This document shows positions 59,673-64,000 of a stretch of 64,000 nt of DNA, in pieces. Within the stretch, counting starts at the first letter, position 1. Each line of letters opens with the position of its first letter. Under the pieces are notes generated by a model. It was given only the letters and a program-made list of their open reading frames with translations, was not told the DNA's origin and made no database searches. This stretch comes from Allobosea sp. BK604 (lineage in GTDB: Bacteria; Pseudomonadota; Alphaproteobacteria; Rhizobiales; Beijerinckiaceae). The translations under genes were made by a program, and so were the position numbers. The DNA is taken from contig NZ_SLZF01000016.1 in NCBI RefSeq assembly GCF_004341515.1, positions 62,001 to 126,000 on the forward strand, written 5' to 3'.

Positions 59673-61166
59673 ATGTGCGTGACGACATGTGAAGCCGCGG
59701 CCCTTACGGCCGCCGCGGCTCGGAACGGTGACGCCCTGCCCGAGCGGCGGCGCTGGACGATGTTCGTGATCCTGCTGGTCGGCGCGTTCCTGCCGCCACT
59801 CGACTTCTTCATCGTCAATGTGGCTCTCCCCTCGATCCGCGGGGACCTGGGCGCCTCCTCCTCCGCCGAGCAGCTCGTCATTTCGTCCTATGCCGCGCTT
59901 TATGCCGTGACGCTGACGACCGGTGGGCGGCTCGGCGATCTGTTCGGTCGCGGCCGCGTGTTCTTTCTCGGCCTGATCGGCTTTGCCGCCGCATCGACGC
60001 TGTGCGGCTTCGCCTGGTCGCCCTGGGCGCTGGTCGCCGGGCGCGCGTTGCAGGGCGTAACGGCCGCCGTCATCGCGCCCCAGGCGCTCGCGTCGGTGCA
60101 GGCGATTTTCCCCGAGAGGGAGAAGCCGCTCGCCCTCAGCATCTATGGTGCGATCTTCGGTTTGGCCGCTGTGGTCGGGCAGGCGATGGGCGGCGTCCTG
60201 ATCTCGCTGAACCTCATGGGGCTGGGGTGGCGGGCAATTTTCCTGGTCAACCTGCCGGTGGCGATGCTCGTCCTGCTGTTCGGAATTCCTCTGCTGAAAG
60301 AGACGCGCGCGCGCGACGCACGCCGGCTTGATCTCGGCGGCATGGCGCTGTCGATGCTGACGCTAGCTGCGCTGCTCGTGCCGCTGATCGAGGGGCGCGA
60401 AGCCGGGTGGCCGCTCTGGTCCTGGCTGTCTCTCGTCGCGGTGCCGCTGCTGGCGTGGCTGTTCTGGCGCTATGAGAGCCGGCTGGCACGGGCGGGCGGT
60501 GCCCCCCTGCTCGACCCGAGCGCCTTGCGGGCACCGGGACTGGGCCATGCGCTGCTGATCGCATTGTTGTTCTATTCGATCGGCAGCTTTTTCCAGCTGC
60601 TCTCTGTCTACTTGCAGGAGGCGCTGCATATGACTGCGCTCCAGGCGGGCCTCGTCTTCCTGCCGTTCGGTGCCGGATTCCTGCTCGGGCCGCTGTCGAC
60701 GTCCTTTCTCCGACGGTTCTGCGGCGCCTATGTCAATCCGATCGGCATGGGGCTGGAAGTTGCCGGATTCCTTGGTCTCGCCGGGCTCATTGCGGCGACG
60801 TGGACCGGCATGCATCCCGCACCGATGCCGCTTGCCGCCCTCCTGTTCGTTATCGGTTTTGGGCAAGGTCTCGCGCTGCCGACCCTGATGCGGATGGTGA
60901 CGGGCCGGGTCTCGCCGGCCCTGTCCGGCATGATCGCCGGCATCGCCAGCTCGACCCTCCAGGTCAGCACCGCGCTCAGCGTCGCCGTGATCGGCGGGAT
61001 CTTCTACGAGGTGCTGGGCGCCCGCACCGATCCGGCCGCCATCACGCAGGCGCTCATCGTCGCCATCCTTTGCATCGCCTTCTGTCTCGCCGGAGGGGTG
61101 GCTCTGAGCATTGCGCTCGTCCGGCGGGCGCCTCCTCCCCGCGCGGAAGCAGAGGGGCAGGTTTGA
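59673..61166 (+). CDS. MFS transporter, 14-TM DHA2 (drug:H+ antiporter) type
   Basis: A 497-residue transporter with 14 hydrophobic segments. TM1 is MFVILLVGAFLPPLDFFIVN with the DHA2 motif around VALPSIRGDL. Motif A follows TM2 as GGRLGDLFGRGRVFF. It presumably exports drugs or toxic metabolites by proton exchange. It probably forms an operon with the SDR upstream, so the divergent LysR would control an oxidise-and-export module. About 30 N-terminal residues before TM1 include two Cys and many Ala. Confidence 0.92.
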   Translation: MCVTTCEAAALTAAAARNGDALPERRRWTMFVILLVGAFLPPLDFFIVNVALPSIRGDLGASSSAEQLVISSYAALYAVTLTTGGRLGDLFGRGRVFFLGLIGFAAASTLCGFAWSPWALVAGRALQGVTAAVIAPQALASVQAIFPEREKPLALSIYGAIFGLAAVVGQAMGGVLISLNLMGLGWRAIFLVNLPVAMLVLLFGIPLLKETRARDARRLDLGGMALSMLTLAALLVPLIEGREAGWPLWSWLSLVAVPLLAWLFWRYESRLARAGGAPLLDPSALRAPGLGHALLIALLFYSIGSFFQLLSVYLQEALHMTALQAGLVFLPFGAGFLLGPLSTSFLRRFCGAYVNPIGMGLEVAGFLGLAGLIAATWTGMHPAPMPLAALLFVIGFGQGLALPTLMRMVTGRVSPALSGMIAGIASSTLQVSTALSVAVIGGIFYEVLGARTDPAAITQALIVAILCIAFCLAGGVALSIALVRRAPPPRAEAEGQV

Positions 61167-61308
61167 GATCCCCTGCAGGACGTATCCCCGGAGGCGGCTG
61201 GCGCCAATGACGCGGCTCTATCGGAGCCGAAGACCGACGCCTGCACAACCGCGACGCCCGGCGACCGGGATCATCTCTCGCGCCAGATCAGGAAACAGGA
61301 CAACCTTG

Positions 61309-61824
61309 ATGTTTGGAATTTCGCCACTCGGCTGGGTGCATACGCTCGGCAGTCTGCCTGCCATTCCACTCGCCATCTACATGCTTGCCCGGCACGGCAG
61401 GATCGTGCCGCGATCTGTACCCGGCGCGCTTTATTTCATTTCGATGCTCATCGGCGCGTCAACGGTGTTTCTCGTCGCGCATGAGCCTGTAAGCTACGGC
61501 ATCGGCGCAGCAACCATCATGCTGCTGCTTGCCGGTTATGGCGTCGGTCGGATTTCACGCTTTGGCCGTGTTAGCACCTACCTCGAAACGGTCTTTCTCA
61601 CCCTGACGACGTTTCTTTTGATGGTGCCGAGCGTCAGCGAAACGCTTCGCCGCGTCCCGGATGGCCATCCCCTGGTTACCGATCCGAAGTCACCGCTCCT
61701 CCTGGGCGCCCTGGCCGGTCTTTTCGTCATGCTCGTCGTCGGACTGACCGCTCAGATGATTTATTTGCGCAGGCACGACTGGCGCGTGGCAGACCCGTCA
61801 CCGGGCAGGATTGCCGCCGAGTGA
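61309..61824 (+). CDS. four-helix membrane protein, unknown
   Basis: A 171-residue membrane protein with four hydrophobic helices (WVHTLGSLPAIPLAIYML, ALYFISMLIGASTVFLVA, GIGAATIMLLLAGYGVG, and LLGALAGLFVMLVVGLTAQM). A polar loop of about 40 residues precedes the last one. The start at 61309 (MFGISPLG) has CAGGA upstream. I recognise no family. It lies 142 bp after the MFS gene. Confidence 0.7.
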   Translation: MFGISPLGWVHTLGSLPAIPLAIYMLARHGRIVPRSVPGALYFISMLIGASTVFLVAHEPVSYGIGAATIMLLLAGYGVGRISRFGRVSTYLETVFLTLTTFLLMVPSVSETLRRVPDGHPLVTDPKSPLLLGALAGLFVMLVVGLTAQMIYLRRHDWRVADPSPGRIAAE

Positions 61825-61887
61825 TCGCAGAGTCGATCTCCTGGCGACGGTCAGCAGCAAGGCTTGGCTGGGAAGGCGCGTTCGAAC

Positions 61888-62415
61888 TCACGCGCCGGAA
61901 GCCGCTTTTCCGATCAGAGCGTCGATCCGGGCCTCGATTTGGCTGACGGCAGCGCCGACGTTCAGGACCGCGGTGTCCAATACGAGACGGTCTTCGGTCC
62001 ACGCAGCATAGTCGCGTGCCTTGACATAGGCCCATGTCGGCGGCTCGAACCCGACTATGTCGGCAGTGCGGGTCTCGACCCGGCGGCGATGCTCGGTTTC
62101 GTCGCTACAGATCACTTCGACATCGAGGACCGGAGAGCCGAGCTCAGTCGCGACGCTTCGCCAGCCGCACCGGCTCTCCGGAACGGGGTTGACGCTGTCG
62201 CCAATGACAAGATTACCGACTTTCAGGTTTGACGAGGCGATGGCGAAGGCAACCAGATACCCCTCCGGGCCAATGTCTCGAGCGCTATTCGCGCCCTGCT
62301 TGAGAGCGTGCTCGATCTCGTCGACGCGAACGTAGGTGGCGGCTCGCCTTCTGGCCAACGCCTTTCCGATCGTCGTTTTCCCTGTCCCCGGCAGACCGCT
62401 GAGCACGACAAGCAT
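61888..62415 (-). CDS. small P-loop kinase (AAA_33-like)
   Basis: A 175-residue P-loop protein. Walker A is LSGLPGTGKTTIG (about residues 5-17) and VRVDEIEHAL carries a DE pair typical of the base-activating aspartate. VIGDSVNPV and RTADIVGFE follow. This is the design of gluconokinase- or aminoglycoside-type small kinases. The start at 62415 (MLVVLSGLPG) is preferred to the Met ten codons upstream. Substrate unknown. It lies beside an IS relic, so acquisition with mobile DNA is possible. Confidence 0.85.
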   Translation of the reverse strand: MLVVLSGLPGTGKTTIGKALARRRAATYVRVDEIEHALKQGANSARDIGPEGYLVAFAIASSNLKVGNLVIGDSVNPVPESRCGWRSVATELGSPVLDVEVICSDETEHRRRVETRTADIVGFEPPTWAYVKARDYAAWTEDRLVLDTAVLNVGAAVSQIEARIDALIGKAASGA

Positions 62416-62672
62416 CTCGGCACTCCAAGCCAACCTCGATGTCAATCGCCGGTAGCATCAAGGCGGGCAAAAAAGCGTCAGCTATGGATCGAAACGGAGG
62501 TCGGGCCAACCGCTCGGCAATGTCCGTTTGCGGGCAATGCCCCGACGTCCTCTCTTGGCGCAGCGACGAAGTCAGATGAACCTCAGCTTTCCTCCGATTG
62601 CGTTGAAGAAGTCGTTGTTTGCTGCGGGTTTGAAATCCTGATTCAGTGGTCTCGGGATCGGAGGGCAGGCTG

Positions 62673-62990
62673 ATGATCGGCGAGCGGACGATCACGAGCT
62701 CCATCTGAACCTGGCCTATCGCTGCTTCTGCCGGCTCGGGCTGCAGGGTGATGCGCCCGACCATTCGACTTTCTCGAAGAACCGGCACGCTCGAAGAACC
62801 GGCACGGCCGCCTGCGCGACAACGATCTGCTGCGCGAGGTTTTCGAGTCGACCGTCAGGCGCTGCACGGCGGAGGGGCTGGACGGCGGCGAGGGCTTTGC
62901 GGTCGATGCCAGCCTGATCAAGGCCGACGCCAACCGTCGAAGCGGCGTGGCAGGCCGTGATCCTGTGCGCCCCCCAAGCGGCTACAGTAG
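62673..62990 (+). pseudogene. IS1182-type transposase relic with deletion and 17-bp duplication
   Basis: Fragments of an IS1182-like transposase. At 62673 ATG begins MIGERT, the usual first residues. Directly after, in another frame, comes HELHLNLAYRCFCRLGLQGD and PDHSTFSKNRH, so about 75 codons are missing. At 62773-62806 the 17-mer CTCGAAGAACCGGCACG is duplicated perfectly, which shifts the frame. The reading resumes as GRLRDNDLLREVFESTVRRC and GFAVDASLIKADANRRS, then stops. The 3' half of the gene is absent. The 220 bp upstream show no gene and may include the IS left end. Confidence 0.75.
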
Positions 62991-62994
62991 CTGA

Positions 62995-63453
62995 TCAAGC
63001 CTTGATCTCTTGCCCGGCCAGCTCCTTTCCGAAATTCGCGAAGAACTGTCCGGCGAGCTTGCGGGAGGTCGAATCGATCAGCCGGGCGCCGAGCTGGGCG
63101 ATCTTGCCACCGACTTCGGCCTTGACCGTATAGGCCAGCAGCGTCGCCTGCGGACCGTCCTCGGTCAGCGAGACATCGGCCCCGCCCTTGGCGAAGCCGG
63201 CGATGCCGCCCTTGCCCTCGCCCTGGATGGTGTAGGAATGCGGCGGGTTCAGGTTGATGAGCTGGACCTCGCCATTGAAGCTCGCCTTGACCGGCCCCAC
63301 CCGCAGGGTGACCGTCGCCGCCATCTCCGTATCGGAGCGCTTTTCCAGCGTCTCGCAGCCGGGGATGCAGCGCTTGAGCACCTCCGGGTCGTTCAGCGCC
63401 GCCCAGACAATAGCGACCGGCGCCTCGATCCGTTCCTGCCCGTTCATATCCAT
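62995..63453 (-). CDS. coxG: CoxG/SRPBCC-family carbon monoxide dehydrogenase subunit G
   Basis: A 152-residue SRPBCC-fold protein of the CoxG family with the motif pattern PVAIVWAALNDPEVLKRCIP, PGCETLEKRSD, and GGIAGFAKGGADVSLT. These proteins assist maturation or membrane attachment of aerobic CO dehydrogenase and other molybdenum hydroxylases. Its start lies 16 bp past the stop of the XdhC-like gene. Its stop is a few bases from the IS relic, so the cluster is cut off on that side. Confidence 0.88.
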   Translation of the reverse strand: MDMNGQERIEAPVAIVWAALNDPEVLKRCIPGCETLEKRSDTEMAATVTLRVGPVKASFNGEVQLINLNPPHSYTIQGEGKGGIAGFAKGGADVSLTEDGPQATLLAYTVKAEVGGKIAQLGARLIDSTSRKLAGQFFANFGKELAGQEIKA

Positions 63454-63469
63454 TGCGTCATCCTCGTCT

Positions 63470-64000
63470 CTAGGTTCTGGAAGCGTCCGCCGCGAGGCGC
63501 TGGGCACTGCGGCGATGGCGGATGATCTCCGCGAGGATCGACAGGGCGATCTCCTCCGGCGTGATCGCGCCGAGATCGAGCCCGGCCGGCGCCTTGACCG
63601 TGTCGAGCAAGGCCTTTGACACGCCTTCGTCCGCAAGCCGCGCCCGCAGCGCAGCCATCTTGCGCCGGCTGCCGACGAAGCTGCGGTAATCCGCCTCGAA
63701 GCCGAGGGTCGCCTTCAGCGCCGCCTCGTCGCCCTTGCCTTGCGTCGAAACCACGACGAAGCGCTGCGAGCCCTGGGGCGGCTCGAAAGCGAAGCCGTCG
63801 AACAGCCTGTCGGCCTCCGGCATGGCAGCGAGCTCGGCGAAGGGCGCCGCCAATGCGACATGGAAGCCCAGCGGCTTCGCCTGCTCGACCAGTGCCAGCG
63901 CGACCGGGCTCGCGCCGAAGACGACCAGCGTCGGCGCCGGCAGCACCGGCTCGATGAAGATGTCCATCGTGCCTTGCGAGGGACACATGTTCTGGGCGAA
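63470..64000 (-). CDS. XdhC-like molybdenum-hydroxylase maturation protein (5' part outside window)
   Basis: The frame is open to the window edge, giving 176 visible residues beginning FAQNMCPSQGTMDIFIEPVL. This is the XdhC joint between the N-terminal domain (MCPSGG-type motif) and the Rossmann domain, which follows here (TLVVFGASPVALALVEQAKP, RFVVVSTQGKGD, FVGSRRKMAALRARL). XdhC proteins insert or sulfurate the molybdenum cofactor of xanthine- and CO-dehydrogenase-type enzymes. With CoxG downstream, the genes of a molybdenum hydroxylase are expected just beyond the right edge. Confidence 0.85.
   Translation of the reverse strand, partial: FAQNMCPSQGTMDIFIEPVLPAPTLVVFGASPVALALVEQAKPLGFHVALAAPFAELAAMPEADRLFDGFAFEPPQGSQRFVVVSTQGKGDEAALKATLGFEADYRSFVGSRRKMAALRARLADEGVSKALLDTVKAPAGLDLGAITPEEIALSILAEIIRHRRSAQRLAADASRT

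Noticed and set aside
1..64000. tRNA, rRNA, riboswitch or integrase/att structures
   Set aside because: I looked for cloverleaf ends, conserved rRNA stretches and integrase motifs and saw none. The absence is by eye, and a covariance-model scan could still find a small RNA.

Overview
The window is GC-rich DNA from an alphaproteobacterium, most likely of the order Hyphomicrobiales. A Bosea-like organism is my best guess, by inference only. The pointers are an Omp31-type outer-membrane barrel, a DUF1236 protein, a DUF1476 (ATPase zeta-like) protein, many TRAP and ABC uptake systems each with its own regulator, and a 44-bp palindromic repeat of a kind common in this order. I see no rRNA, tRNA, CRISPR array or intact mobile element. 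The only mobile DNA is a wrecked IS1182-type transposase near 62.7-63.0 kb.

Layout. 0.2-5 kb: a DEDDh exonuclease, then a four-gene minus-strand operon (DUF305, YVTN propeller, ECF sigma, anti-sigma) and a small secreted protein. 5.3-14.2 kb: an IclR regulator facing a polyamine-type ABC importer that runs directly into hyuA-hyuB. 14.4-18.4 kb: a three-gene operon of a TelA-like helical protein, TelA and a large membrane protein. 18.7-20.8 kb: outer-membrane barrel, small secreted protein, a zeta-like protein with a short N-terminus, and a GST relic. 20.8-25.5 kb: TRAP importer plus SMP-30 hydrolase facing a GntR/FCD regulator. 25.5-35.3 kb: second TRAP importer facing a LysR regulator, then a second hyuA-hyuB, an HpcH/HpaI aldolase and a uronate-dehydrogenase-like enzyme. 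35.4-43.1 kb: mixed single genes (DUF1236, hydrolase, AraC, patatin, SnoaL-like, MFS, LysR, peroxiredoxin). 43.2-46.7 kb: 3-hydroxybutyrate dehydrogenase-like SDR, NDH-2, membrane protein, cupin. 46.9-49.3 kb: SDR, secreted protein, ICL/PEP-mutase family enzyme. 49.7-57.5 kb: a seven-gene operon of Dpp-type ABC importer genes, EamA permease, PhnW-type transaminase and the binding protein. 57.5-64 kb: MBL-fold relic, LysR, SDR, MFS, membrane protein, small kinase, transposase relic, CoxG and the end of an XdhC-like gene that runs off the window.

The region reads as accessory scavenging metabolism. At least four uptake systems are each coupled to a regulator and to one or more catabolic enzymes. 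Two unrelated importers (PotABCD-like and TRAP) each serve a separate HyuA/HyuB pair. A Dpp-type importer is translationally coupled to an aminoethylphosphonate-type transaminase.

The most interesting non-gene structure is the 44-bp palindrome. At all three clear loci it begins exactly one base after the stop codon of a gene. Next in interest are the operon pairing TelA with a TelA-like protein, the PhnW importer operon, and three perfect 22-bp tandem repeats that contain the stop codons of two convergent genes.
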